DNA of 64,000 nucleotides from Prolixibacteraceae bacterium. Lineage in GTDB: Bacteria > Bacteroidota > Bacteroidia > Bacteroidales > Prolixibacteraceae. The position numbers were made by a program, and so were the translations under genes. The notes beneath the pieces are model-generated. The model worked only from the letters and a program-made list of their open reading frames with translations, searched no databases and was not told where the DNA came from. Where the stretch lies: assembly GCA_028683385.1 (NCBI GenBank), contig JAQUIJ010000001.1:124001-188000 (forward strand), written 5' to 3'. Below, one piece after another: positions 19,091 to 27,786 of the stretch; the first letter of the stretch is position 1; each line of letters begins with the position of its first letter.

Positions 19091-21406
19091 GTGCAGAATT
19101 ATTTAGAAGGATTAAATGAAACACAGAGGCTTGCCGTTGAAAACATACACGGCGCTTCATTGATTATTGCCGGTGCAGGATCAGGTAAAACGAGGGTTCT
19201 AACCTACCGGATCACACATCTGTTAAAGAACGGAGTCAAACCCGGTTCCATTTTAGCGCTTACGTTCACCAACAAGGCCGCCCGCGAAATGAAAGACCGT
19301 ATTGCAACCATGGTTGGTCAAAATACATCGCGACATTTATGGATGGGGACATTTCACTCTATATTTTCACGCATACTGAGAACCGAAGCCGAACTCATTG
19401 GATACCCTTCAACCTTCACGATTTATGATTCGGCCGACTCAAAAAATCTGATTAAAAGCATCATCAAGGATATGAACCTCGATGACAAAACCTATAAACC
19501 CAATGTGGTTGCATCGCGGATTTCGGCAGCTAAAAACAACCTGGTTTCTTCTGAAGTTTACTCGACTTTGCCCGAAACTGCCGAATACGACCAAAGCATC
19601 AGGATGCCGCTAATCGGAGTAATTTATAAAGAATATGCCAAACGATGTTTCCTCGCTGGAGCAATGGATTTTGACGATTTACTACTGAAAACAAATGCTT
19701 TACTGAGGAACCATCCTGAAATTTTGGCAAAATACCAGCGCATCTTCGAATACATTCTGGTTGACGAGTATCAGGATACGAACCATTCGCAATACATGAT
19801 CATCAAAAAACTCGCGGCAACTCACAATAATATTTGTGTGGTTGGCGACGATGCACAGAGTATTTATTCATTCCGCGGTGCCCGCATCGAGAATATTCTG
19901 AACTTCCAGAAAGATTACCCCAACCATAAAGTTTTTAAACTGGAACAAAACTACCGTTCGACTCAAAACATTGTTGATGCTGCCAACAGCGTTATCGCCA
20001 AAAACAAGCGGCAGATTCAAAAAAATGTATTTTCAGAAAAGGAAAAGGGCACGTTGATCAAAGTAATGAGCGCCATTACCGATAACGAAGAAGGCTATCT
20101 GGTTGCCAACGAAATTGGTGACACCCGGATGCGCGAACATTATCAGTATTCGGATTATGCCATTTTGTACCGCACCAATGCGCAATCTCGTATTTTTGAG
20201 GAATCGCTCCGCAAACGCAACATTCCGTACAAAATCTATGGCGGACTTTCGTTTTACCAGCGCAAGGAAATCAAAGATTTGCTCAGCTATTTCAGGCTAG
20301 TGATTAATCCGAAAGACAATGAGGCATTTAAACGGATCATCAACTACCCTGCACGCGGAATCGGGCAAACCAGTCTGACCAAACTCGAACAGTTTGCAGC
20401 ACAAAACAACATTTGCATCTGGGAGTTTGCCTCCAACATCCCACTTTTGCTCAGCGAATTCAACAAAGGAACGGCAGCCAAAATTAACGAGTTTACCCGC
20501 CTGATTGAAGTTTTCAGGGAAAAGCTGGAAACCCACAATGCGTTTGAACTGGCCAGCGAAATTGCAACCGGCTCCGAAATCATGAAAGATCTGTACAAAG
20601 ACCAGACTCCGGAAGGTGTCAGCCGTTTCGAAAACATTCAGGAATTGCTCAATGGTATTCAGGAGTTTTCAATTTCGGCCCGCGAAGAAGGAACTCCGGG
20701 GCAACTGAACAACTACATGGAAGATGTGGCGCTATTGACCGATCAGGACAGCGACAAGCCAGAAGATACTGATCGTGTGACTATGATGTCCATTCACTCG
20801 GCCAAAGGCTTGGAATTCAAGAATGTTTTTATTGTCGGGATCGAAGAAAATCTTTTCCCATCGAACCAGAACGGGCAAAAAACTGCGGAAGATTTTGAGG
20901 AAGAACGTCGTTTATTTTATGTTGCTTTGACTCGGGCCGAGCAACATGTTTACTTGAGTTATGCCCGTCAGCGGTACAAATGGGGAAAACTGGAATTCTG
21001 CAACAAAAGCCGCTTTATCGACGAAATTGATCCGCAATATCTGGATATGCCACTTGAAAAGGATCCGGTTTTCTATAACGACAATCAGGAAATTTCTTTC
21101 GCAACGCCAAAACCCAAACCACAAAGTGCCATGGCTCCCGGGCTACGGGCTTCGGCTACAAGTCAACCCGACATGTTTCGAAAATTGTCCAAACTGCGCG
21201 AAGCCAAGAAGGAAACTGACGCTTTCGAATACAGTAATCCGGAAGAAATTCAGGCCGGAATGCTGGTCGAGCATCAGCGATTTGGACGTGGGAAAGTGCT
21301 TCAAATGGAGGGAAAATCGCCCGACATTCAGGCAACCGTATTTTTTCAGAACACGGGTAAAAAGCAACTGTTGCTAAAATTCGCTAAACTTCGGATCATT
21401 AGTTAG
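19091..21406 (+). CDS. UvrD/PcrA-type ATP-dependent DNA helicase (SF1A)
   Basis: 771 residues from a GTG start at 19091 (MQNYLEGLNETQRLAVEN). Helicase motifs are all present: Q motif LNETQRLAV, motif I GAGSGKTRVLTYRI at about 29-42, Ia ALTFTNKAAREM, II VDEYQDTN, III GDDAQSIYSFRGA, IV QNYRST, V TMMSIHSAKGLEF and VI EERRLFYVALTRAEQ. This is a 3'-5' helicase of repair and replication-fork clearance. The C-terminal end has a beta-rich Tudor-like part (EHQRFGRGKVLQME) as in PcrA. The family split between UvrD and PcrA cannot be made from one sequence, so no symbol is given. Confidence 0.93.
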   Translation: MQNYLEGLNETQRLAVENIHGASLIIAGAGSGKTRVLTYRITHLLKNGVKPGSILALTFTNKAAREMKDRIATMVGQNTSRHLWMGTFHSIFSRILRTEAELIGYPSTFTIYDSADSKNLIKSIIKDMNLDDKTYKPNVVASRISAAKNNLVSSEVYSTLPETAEYDQSIRMPLIGVIYKEYAKRCFLAGAMDFDDLLLKTNALLRNHPEILAKYQRIFEYILVDEYQDTNHSQYMIIKKLAATHNNICVVGDDAQSIYSFRGARIENILNFQKDYPNHKVFKLEQNYRSTQNIVDAANSVIAKNKRQIQKNVFSEKEKGTLIKVMSAITDNEEGYLVANEIGDTRMREHYQYSDYAILYRTNAQSRIFEESLRKRNIPYKIYGGLSFYQRKEIKDLLSYFRLVINPKDNEAFKRIINYPARGIGQTSLTKLEQFAAQNNICIWEFASNIPLLLSEFNKGTAAKINEFTRLIEVFREKLETHNAFELASEIATGSEIMKDLYKDQTPEGVSRFENIQELLNGIQEFSISAREEGTPGQLNNYMEDVALLTDQDSDKPEDTDRVTMMSIHSAKGLEFKNVFIVGIEENLFPSNQNGQKTAEDFEEERRLFYVALTRAEQHVYLSYARQRYKWGKLEFCNKSRFIDEIDPQYLDMPLEKDPVFYNDNQEISFATPKPKPQSAMAPGLRASATSQPDMFRKLSKLREAKKETDAFEYSNPEEIQAGMLVEHQRFGRGKVLQMEGKSPDIQATVFFQNTGKKQLLLKFAKLRIIS

Positions 21407-21475
21407 AAAAAAGTCATTAGGAAATGGTCATTAGGAAGAATCTTTTGCCCTTTTCTCATGACAAATGACTTTTTT
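21407..21475 (+). terminator. Long inverted repeat acting as terminator; CATTAGGAAA repeat family
   Basis: A perfect 12-bp inverted repeat, AAAAAAGTCATT (21407-21418) and AATGACTTTTTT (21464-21475), encloses two copies of CATTAGGAA. The trailing T run suits termination just after the helicase stop. The same words recur at 23679-23716 and 61521-61552. Confidence 0.55.
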
Positions 21476-21605
21476 ATACCGATTTAGACTATTGAGAAAG
21501 AAATTTTTGCTTAATTTGCATCGAATTCTTCTTTATCCTGATTATCTGTACCGATTTCCTTTTTGAGATAACAGCCTGATTTTAAGAAAAACATTATTTA
21601 TTTAC

Positions 21606-22238
21606 ATGGATTATAATTCAAGTCGTAGTAAGTTGGCTCTACCTGAGTATGGAAGAAACTTACAAAACATGGTCAACCACATCATGACCATTGAAGATCG
21701 CAATGAGAGAAACAGAGCCGCCCGAACTATTATTGACATTATGGGTATGATGTATCCGTACCTTCGAGACATCAACGATTTCAAGCACAAGCTTTGGGAC
21801 CATTTGGCCATCATGACTAATTTCGAATTAGACATTGATTATCCGTATGCTCCACCTTCTCCTGAATTCTTTAATACTCCGCCTCTTCGGATTCCTTATG
21901 ATAATAATAAAATCAAATATCGTCACTACGGAAAAACGATTGAAACCTTAATTGAAAAGGCGTCAGTTTACGAAGACGAAAAGGAACGCGATTTGCTGAT
22001 CAAGCTGATTGCCAATCACATGAAGAAAAGTTATGTGATGTGGAACAAGGATTCGGTTACCGACGATAAAATACTGGCTGATATCGAAGAAATGTCGAAG
22101 GGCAAAATTAAGTGCAACGACATAACGCTTACTGAAACCAAAGACATCTTGTTTCGGAACCAGAAAAAGCCAATACCGGTAAACAACAATCCCGGACGTA
22201 AATTTCAGAAAAACGACAACCGCAAAAAGCAACAATAG
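21606..22238 (+). CDS. DUF4290 family protein
   Basis: 210 residues, soluble, no signal peptide. The N-terminus (SRSKLALPEYGRNLQNMVNH, RNERNRAARTIIDIMGMMYP, FKHKLWDHLAIM) matches the Bacteroidota family DUF4290, whose function is unknown. The C-terminus is basic and low in complexity (NNNPGRKFQKNDNRKKQQ). It sits just upstream of murA on the same strand with 108 nt between. The pairing with murA recurs, as I recall, in the phylum, but that is memory and not a result from this window. Confidence 0.85.
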   Translation: MDYNSSRSKLALPEYGRNLQNMVNHIMTIEDRNERNRAARTIIDIMGMMYPYLRDINDFKHKLWDHLAIMTNFELDIDYPYAPPSPEFFNTPPLRIPYDNNKIKYRHYGKTIETLIEKASVYEDEKERDLLIKLIANHMKKSYVMWNKDSVTDDKILADIEEMSKGKIKCNDITLTETKDILFRNQKKPIPVNNNPGRKFQKNDNRKKQQ

Positions 22239-22346
22239 GCTGAGCGTTTGGAGATTCGAATGATTTAATCCACTGATTGTTTGTGGCTCAACATTAAATC
22301 GATCAGTTTCAAAATAGATTCAGAAAACACCGTATTTACTTTTGAG

Positions 22347-23657
22347 ATGGCAACATTTAAAATTGAAGGCGGCGCTCAACTACATGGTGATTTACACCCG
22401 CAAGGTGCAAAAAATGAAGCGCTTCAGGTCATTTGTGCTGTTTTGCTAACTTCTGAAGAAGTTCAGATTAACAACATTCCTGAAATCAGTGACGTCATCA
22501 AACTGATCGAAATCTTAACCCAGCTTGGTGTAAAAACTAAACGCACCAGTAAAGGGAATTATACTTTTCAGGCCAACGAAATCAAACTCGATTACCTGAA
22601 AACCGAAACTTTTGCCCGTCAGGCATCCAGTCTTCGTGGATCGATTATGATTTTAGGTCCACTTCTCTCACGCTTTGGAATTGGTTACATTCCGCAACCT
22701 GGCGGCGACAAAATCGGAAGGCGGCGGTTGGATACCCATTTTATCGGTCTGCAAAAACTTGGAGCCACTTTCAATTACAATCCCGACGAACTTTTTTACA
22801 GCGTTGAAGCATCGAAGCTAAAAGGCACTTACATGCTACTCGATGAAGCCTCGGTAACCGGAACGGCCAACATCGTGATGGCTGCTTCGATGGCTGAAGG
22901 AACAACAACCATATACAACGCCGCCTGCGAGCCCTATGTGCAGCAACTCTGCAAAATGCTGGTTTCGATGGGAGCAATTATCGAAGGAATTGGCTCGAAC
23001 CTGCTTACTGTAAAAGGAGTTAGTTCCCTGAAAGGCTGCACACATAAAATTCTGCCGGACATGATTGAAGTGGGCAGTTTTATTGGGCTTGCGGCTATGA
23101 CCAATTCTGAGATTACAATCAAAAATGCAGGAATTCAACATTTAGGAATTATTCCGGAGCAATTTAAGCGAATGGGAATTATTCTGGAAGAGCGTAACGA
23201 CGATTTGTTTATTCCGGCTCAGGATCACTACGAAATTGAAACGTTCATGGATGGCTCCATCATGAATATCGCCGATGCTCCCTGGCCTGGCCTGACGCCC
23301 GATTTGCTCAGCATCTTTTTAGTCATTGCCACACAAGCAAAAGGTAGCGTTTTGATTCACCAAAAGATGTTCGAAAGCCGTTTGTTTTTTGTCGACAAGC
23401 TGATTGACATGGGAGCTCAGATTATTCTTTGTGACCCGCACCGCGCAACAGTTATCGGACTCGACCACAAATATCCGCTCCGGGCAACCAAAATGAGTTC
23501 GCCTGACATTCGTGCAGGAGTTGCATTGCTTATTGCAGCACTATCGGCACAGGGAATCAGCAAAATATCGAATATCGAACAGATCGACCGCGGTTACGAA
23601 AATATTGACGAACGTTTGAATGCCATTGGCGCAAGAATTTCCCGCATCGAATCTTAA
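22347..23657 (+). CDS. murA: UDP-N-acetylglucosamine 1-carboxyvinyltransferase
   Basis: 436 residues. MurA adds enolpyruvate to UDP-GlcNAc, the first committed step of peptidoglycan synthesis in the cytoplasm. I start at ATG 22347 (MATFKIEGGAQLHGDLHPQG), the family's normal beginning; a TTG at 22281 would add 22 unrelated residues. The pair K-N of GAKNEALQ and the ASSLRGSIMILGPLL block are present. Notably, the loop that carries the catalytic/fosfomycin-target Cys in most MurA reads PGGDKIGRRRLDTHF here, with Asp-type sequence and no Cys, which in other species (Cys to Asp) gives intrinsic fosfomycin resistance. Confidence 0.93.
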   Translation: MATFKIEGGAQLHGDLHPQGAKNEALQVICAVLLTSEEVQINNIPEISDVIKLIEILTQLGVKTKRTSKGNYTFQANEIKLDYLKTETFARQASSLRGSIMILGPLLSRFGIGYIPQPGGDKIGRRRLDTHFIGLQKLGATFNYNPDELFYSVEASKLKGTYMLLDEASVTGTANIVMAASMAEGTTTIYNAACEPYVQQLCKMLVSMGAIIEGIGSNLLTVKGVSSLKGCTHKILPDMIEVGSFIGLAAMTNSEITIKNAGIQHLGIIPEQFKRMGIILEERNDDLFIPAQDHYEIETFMDGSIMNIADAPWPGLTPDLLSIFLVIATQAKGSVLIHQKMFESRLFFVDKLIDMGAQIILCDPHRATVIGLDHKYPLRATKMSSPDIRAGVALLIAALSAQGISKISNIEQIDRGYENIDERLNAIGARISRIES

Positions 23658-23678
23658 ACATCAGGGAAAAGGTCAATG

Positions 23679-23716
23679 GTCATTAGGAAAAACTTAAAAA
23701 TAACTTTTCTAATGAC
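23679..23716. repeat. CATTAGGAAA-family inverted repeat after murA
   Basis: GTCATTAG (23679-23686) and CTAATGAC (23709-23716) form an 8-bp perfect stem around an A-rich loop, 22 nt beyond the murA stop. It may act as a weak terminator. It shares words with 21407-21475 and 61521-61552. Confidence 0.5.
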
Positions 23717-23794
23717 TATTTCTCTTTCCTATTCTTTTCCTGTTAATATTTCCAAACAAAGAAGCACGCTTCAACAAACCTATTCCTGAATTAT

Positions 23795-23802
23795 TATTTT
23801 TG
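23795..23802 (+). promoter_or_regulatory. Possible -7 element for the TlpA-like gene
   Basis: TATTTTTG matches TAnnTTTG and lies 42 nt before the ATG at 23844. No clear -33 TTG at the right spacing. Confidence 0.4.
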
Positions 23803-23843
23803 TGAACGTAAAGAAGTATTAAACCATTAACAAGGACGCAAAT

Positions 23844-24386
23844 ATGAGACTTAAAGTAACATTGGCTTTTGTTGTACTATTCACCCTGACAGGATTGGCA
23901 AACCCAAATAAAACAAAGAATACCGGAGACGAAGTAACTATCGGACTGAACATTGGAAACAAAGCGCCTGAAATCAGTGAGAAAACATTAGATGGGAAAG
24001 AACTTAAACTCTCATCACTTCAAGGGAAAGTTGTGTTGATTGATTTTTGGGCGTCGTGGTGTGGACCTTGTCGACGGGAAAATCCAAACGTTGTAGCGAC
24101 TTACGAAAAATTTAAAGACACTAAATTCAAGAATGGCAAAGGATTCACTGTTTACAGTGTTTCTCTCGACAAAGACAAATCTGCATGGGAAATGGCAATC
24201 GCAGCCGATAAACTCGGTTGGGAAAATCACGTGAGTGATTTACAAGGTTGGAATGCAAAATTTGCAGGAATCTATGGAGTTCGTAGTATTCCATCGAGCT
24301 TTTTAATCGATGGAGATGGAATAATTGTTGGCAGAAATCTGCGTGGTCCGGCGCTTGAACAAGCTTTAAATGATCTTATGAAATAG
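23844..24386 (+). CDS. TlpA-family thioredoxin-like protein
   Basis: 180 residues. A signal peptide covers about 1-20 (LKVTLAFVVLFTLTGLAN), then an AhpC/TSA-like thioredoxin fold with the redox pair CGPC at 73-76 (DFWASWCGPCRREN) and the cis-Pro region GVRSIPSSFLID. Such exported proteins reduce or exchange disulfides in the periplasm, for example in cytochrome c maturation or protein repair. It is monocistronic with its own -7-like element and a terminator at 24407-24439. A second such gene lies at 36240-36776. Confidence 0.88.
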   Translation: MRLKVTLAFVVLFTLTGLANPNKTKNTGDEVTIGLNIGNKAPEISEKTLDGKELKLSSLQGKVVLIDFWASWCGPCRRENPNVVATYEKFKDTKFKNGKGFTVYSVSLDKDKSAWEMAIAADKLGWENHVSDLQGWNAKFAGIYGVRSIPSSFLIDGDGIIVGRNLRGPALEQALNDLMK

Positions 24387-24406
24387 AAGAAAACGCCCAT
24401 ATTTTG

Positions 24407-24439
24407 AAAAGGCAGTTCGTACAACGGGCTGCCTTTTTT
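24407..24439 (+). terminator. Rho-independent terminator after the TlpA-like gene
   Basis: AAAAGGCAG (24407-24415) and CTGCCTTTTTT (24429-24439) form a 9-bp stem with a T tract, starting 20 nt after the stop codon. Confidence 0.85.
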
Positions 24440-24532
24440 GTAACAATCAATATTTTGACCTCTAAACTTCGGTCTTCCAGCTACTGACTTCAGTCTTCCT
24501 CCTTGTCAGTTATCAATTATTTAAAATGCCAA

Positions 24533-24565
24533 TTTGTCAATTGTAACCCATTGGCAGTATATTTG
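24533..24565 (+). promoter_or_regulatory. Promoter of grpE-dnaJ
   Basis: TTTG at 24533-24536 and TATATTTG at 24558-24565 with 21 nt between: a full match to the Bacteroidota vegetative consensus. The transcript would start near 24572, about 30 nt before the grpE ATG. No CIRCE element was seen. Confidence 0.75.
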
Positions 24566-24601
24566 CAGTTTCGAAATCAAAATTTTAAAAATTCAGGAAT
24601 A

Positions 24602-25180
24602 ATGACAACGGATAAAGAAAAGGCTAACGAAGAACTGGAAATCGAAGCTCCGGATTTTATGGAACAACAAGAAAGTCAATCAAAAAAAGAGACTAAAAAA
24701 GATAAGGCCCACAAAAAAAACAAGTCTGAAGAACAATTGGAAAAAGCTGAAGCAGAATTACTTGAATTAAAAGACAAGCATATTCGATTGCAAGCCGAGT
24801 TTGACAATTACCGGAAACGCACCTTGAAAGAACGTATGGAACTGTTAAAAACTGCCAGCGAAAGTGTTCTGGTTGGCATACTTCCGGTGATCGATGATTT
24901 TGACCGGGCCATTCAAACGTTAGATCAGGTTGAAGAAAATAGCCATTTAAAAGATGGAGTCATGTTGATTTTCAACAAATTCCAGGATTTTCTGAAGCAA
25001 AACGGAGTTAAGGAAATTGAAGGAAAAGATCAACCCTTCGATACCGATTTACACGAAGCAATTACAACATTTCCAGCACCTTCAGAAGAGCTAAAAGGAA
25101 AAATTATTGATGTTGTTCAGAAGGGTTACTATTTGAACGACAAAGTGATACGTCACTCAAAAGTAGTTATTGGCGAGTAA
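24602..25180 (+). CDS. grpE: Nucleotide exchange factor GrpE
   Basis: 192 residues. GrpE releases ADP from DnaK. An acidic/basic low-complexity head (about 1-45) leads to a long helix ([20 protein letters not shown]) and the beta-wing domain ([34 protein letters not shown]). I start at ATG 24602, 37 nt after the promoter; an upstream in-frame start at 24503 would lie before the promoter. The dnaJ ATG follows 19 nt after the stop, so the two are one operon. dnaK is not in the window. Confidence 0.95.
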   Translation: MTTDKEKANEELEIEAPDFMEQQESQSKKETKKDKAHKKNKSEEQLEKAEAELLELKDKHIRLQAEFDNYRKRTLKERMELLKTASESVLVGILPVIDDFDRAIQTLDQVEENSHLKDGVMLIFNKFQDFLKQNGVKEIEGKDQPFDTDLHEAITTFPAPSEELKGKIIDVVQKGYYLNDKVIRHSKVVIGE

Positions 25181-25199
25181 GCCAGATATATTTGATAAA

Positions 25200-26351
25200 A
25201 TGACAAAACGCGATTTTTACGAGATTCTTGGTGTCAGCAAAAATGCAACTGCTGATGAAATAAAAAAGGCCTATCGGCAGAAAGCAATTCAGTTTCATCC
25301 TGACAAAAATCCAGGCAATAAAGAAGCCGAGGAAAAATTCAAGGAAGCAGCCGAAGCCTACGAAATTTTAAGCAGTCCGGAAAAGCGCCAGAAATACGAT
25401 CAGTTCGGTCATGCCGGAATGGGCGGAAACGCTGGATTTGGTGGACACGACATGTCGATGGACGATATTTTCTCGATGTTTGGCGACGTATTCGGTGGCG
25501 GCGGATTTGGTGGTTTTGGTGGTTTTGGTGGCGGTTCGCGCAGCCGTGGCCCACGACAACACCGTGGATCCGATCTTCGCGTAAAGGTTTCACTTACCTT
25601 ACTCGAAGTTTTAAACGGAGTTGAGAAAAAAATAAAGGTAAAAAAATATGTTCCCTGTAGTCATTGCAAGGGAACAGGAGCGCAAGGCGGATCATCCTAC
25701 TCCAATTGTTCAACGTGTAAAGGATCCGGCCATGTAACACGCATTCAGAACACTTTGCTGGGGCAAATGCAAACCACAGCCACTTGTCCGACATGCAACG
25801 GCGAAGGACAAATCATTACCAATAAATGTACGCATTGTCAGGGTGAAGGAGTTGTTCGCGAAGAAGAAGTAATCAGCATCAGGATACCAGCTGGTGTGGG
25901 CGAGGGAATGCAGCTCAATGTTTCAGGAAAAGGAAATGCCGGACGCCGTGGTGGCATTAACGGTGATCTGTTTGTTGTTATTCAGGAAGAAGAACACCCT
26001 GAATTGGTTCGCGACGGAAACAACCTTGTGTATGACCTTTTTGTGACTTTCCCTGAGATAACCCTGGGTACAGCAAAAGAGATTCCGACTGTTGACAGCA
26101 AAGTGAAAGTAAAAATTGAAGCCGGCACTCAACCTGAAAAAATTCTTCGCTTGCGCGGGAAAGGACTACCCGACGTGAATGGTTACGGCAAAGGCGATTT
26201 GCTTGTTCGTGTTCATGTTTGGATACCCAAAAAACTCAATTCGGAAGAAAAGAAAGCGCTTGAAAAACTTCAGTCGATGCCAAGTTTCAGCGACGGACCT
26301 GATCAGTCGGACAAAAATTTATTTGATAAGATGAGAGACATATTTGACTAG
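25200..26351 (+). CDS. dnaJ: Chaperone DnaJ
   Basis: 383-residue type I DnaJ, which delivers substrates to DnaK and stimulates its ATPase. J domain residues 1-70 with HPD at 33-35; a Gly/Phe-rich linker ([13 protein letters not shown]); a zinc domain with four repeats, [24 protein letters not shown] and CTHCQGEG; then the C-terminal substrate-binding domains. The start is ATG 25200 ([14 protein letters not shown]), the family norm, rather than the TTG at 25170 inside the end of grpE. Confidence 0.97.
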   Translation: MTKRDFYEILGVSKNATADEIKKAYRQKAIQFHPDKNPGNKEAEEKFKEAAEAYEILSSPEKRQKYDQFGHAGMGGNAGFGGHDMSMDDIFSMFGDVFGGGGFGGFGGFGGGSRSRGPRQHRGSDLRVKVSLTLLEVLNGVEKKIKVKKYVPCSHCKGTGAQGGSSYSNCSTCKGSGHVTRIQNTLLGQMQTTATCPTCNGEGQIITNKCTHCQGEGVVREEEVISIRIPAGVGEGMQLNVSGKGNAGRRGGINGDLFVVIQEEEHPELVRDGNNLVYDLFVTFPEITLGTAKEIPTVDSKVKVKIEAGTQPEKILRLRGKGLPDVNGYGKGDLLVRVHVWIPKKLNSEEKKALEKLQSMPSFSDGPDQSDKNLFDKMRDIFD

Positions 26352-26373
26352 CACACGAAAGTCAGACTACAAA

Positions 26374-26424
26374 CAAAGCTGCCGGAAGATTGAACTTATT
26401 CAATTTTTCCGGCAGCTTTGTTTT
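26374..26424. terminator. Bidirectional terminator between dnaJ and mltG
   Basis: A perfect 14-bp inverted repeat, CAAAGCTGCCGGAA (26374-26387) and TTCCGGCAGCTTTG (26407-26420), followed by TTTT on the plus strand, lies between two convergent genes. Confidence 0.85.
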
Positions 26425-26444
26425 AGGGATCAATGCAACTAAAA

Positions 26445-27506
26445 TTACTGCATGATATCATGAGCGTTGAGCGCTTCACGGTATTTCCGGGCGTTCTCGT
26501 TATGAGCCGAAAGAGTCTTCGCAAAATTGTGATATCCTGAAAAGTCCTCGCGGGCGCACATGTAGATATATTGTGTTTTTGCAGCATTTAGAACCGATTC
26601 GATACTTGATATTTCCGGAAAATTAATTGGACCCGGAGGTAATCCTGGGTATTTATAGGTATTGTAAGGCGAATCGATTGCCAGGTGGCTGTTTAACACA
26701 CGTTTAATATGGAAATTACCTAAAGCATATTTCACAGTTGGGTCAGCCTGCAAAGGCATTCCACGCTTAATCCTGTTCAAGTACAACCCTGCAATAATCG
26801 GTTTTTCGTCTTTTTTATTACTTTCCTCCTGAACGATTGACGCCACTGTCATAACTTCTTCAGGAGTTAGACCGAGCTCCGAAGCTTTATTTCTTCGTTC
26901 TTCATTCCAAAAGCGTTTGTATTCCATCGACATACGTTCTAAAAACTGATCGGCAGTAGTTGTCCAGTAAAACTCGTAGGTATTGGGAATAAACATACAA
27001 TGGAAAGTACTCTCGGTAAATCCGTATTTCTCGAAAGTGGCCGGATCGGTAAATTTCTGTAGCAACTCAAGAGAATCGGGCTGAATATATTTGGCAACTG
27101 CACCAGCCAACTCCGGAATAAATCGAAGATTATTAAAAGTTACCTGAACCGGTTGCTGATTTCCAGATCTCAACATATTCAAAATCTCGTTGGTATTCAA
27201 ACCTTTATCTAAAAGATATTTACCAGGCTTGATCGATTTCGCGTATTTTTTGCGTTTGGCCACCCAGTTAAAAGCTTTGTAATCTTGAATAATTTCATGT
27301 TTTTTCAAGCTATCCAAAACTTGCTCATAAGTAGCATTAAGGGGAATAATAATACTTCCGGGAGTGTTAATGTTTGGATAAAAAATATACTTATACAATT
27401 GGTATCCACGAAATCCACCTCCAACAACAGCAATAATAAAAGCAATAACTATCCATTTATTTAATCGGGGAAATAACATAAGTTCATTTTTTTGGACAAA
27501 ATCCAT
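26445..27506 (-). CDS. mltG: Endolytic murein transglycosylase MltG (YceG-like)
   Basis: 353 residues. MltG cuts nascent glycan strands at the inner membrane and so sets strand length. A short cytoplasmic head, one transmembrane helix (about 18-38), a LysM-like part and the YceG domain follow. The catalytic Glu lies in VMTVASIVQEES, with PLQADPTVKYAL and SPYNTYKYPGLPPGPI as family landmarks. It is monocistronic and faces dnaJ across a shared terminator. Start ATG 27506; a second Met ten residues in is possible. Confidence 0.93.
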   Translation of the reverse strand: MDFVQKNELMLFPRLNKWIVIAFIIAVVGGGFRGYQLYKYIFYPNINTPGSIIIPLNATYEQVLDSLKKHEIIQDYKAFNWVAKRKKYAKSIKPGKYLLDKGLNTNEILNMLRSGNQQPVQVTFNNLRFIPELAGAVAKYIQPDSLELLQKFTDPATFEKYGFTESTFHCMFIPNTYEFYWTTTADQFLERMSMEYKRFWNEERRNKASELGLTPEEVMTVASIVQEESNKKDEKPIIAGLYLNRIKRGMPLQADPTVKYALGNFHIKRVLNSHLAIDSPYNTYKYPGLPPGPINFPEISSIESVLNAAKTQYIYMCAREDFSGYHNFAKTLSAHNENARKYREALNAHDIMQ

Positions 27507-27714
27507 AGTTCAATCAGGTTTTTCCGATAAAAATAATCATTTCATTTAAAGTACCTAACTTCAGGTTAAAAGTGAAGTGTATAAAAAAGACCAAACCTCA
27601 CTAATAATCAGTATCTTAAAATAAAAAACATCCCTAATATTATTTATTATTTAGTTCAGTGTAAATTCTGTCTACATTATTTATCAACTTTTCCTTAATT
27701 CCTGACCGATAAAA

Positions 27715-27733
27715 AAACAGACCTGTTCTGTTT
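27715..27733. promoter_or_regulatory. Short palindrome upstream of the flavodiiron gene
   Basis: AAACAG and CTGTTT flank 7 nt, 54 nt before the ATG at 27787. It sits where a promoter or operator would be expected; chance is also possible in AT-rich DNA. Confidence 0.25.
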
Positions 27734-27786
27734 GCCTTAAATTGTTTATTTTCGCTGTACAATAAAACAAGTCTAAATATTTCAAT

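Noticed and set aside
22337-22344. TACTTTTG as a murA promoter
   Set aside because: It matches TAnnTTTG but ends 3 nt before the murA ATG, so transcription would begin inside the gene; read as chance, or the true promoter is upstream.
22281-22346. Upstream TTG start for murA
   Set aside because: Adds 22 residues with no family similarity; MATFKIEGGA at 22347 is the normal MurA start.
24503-24601. Upstream start for grpE
   Set aside because: It lies before a full-consensus promoter and the extra residues do not resemble GrpE.
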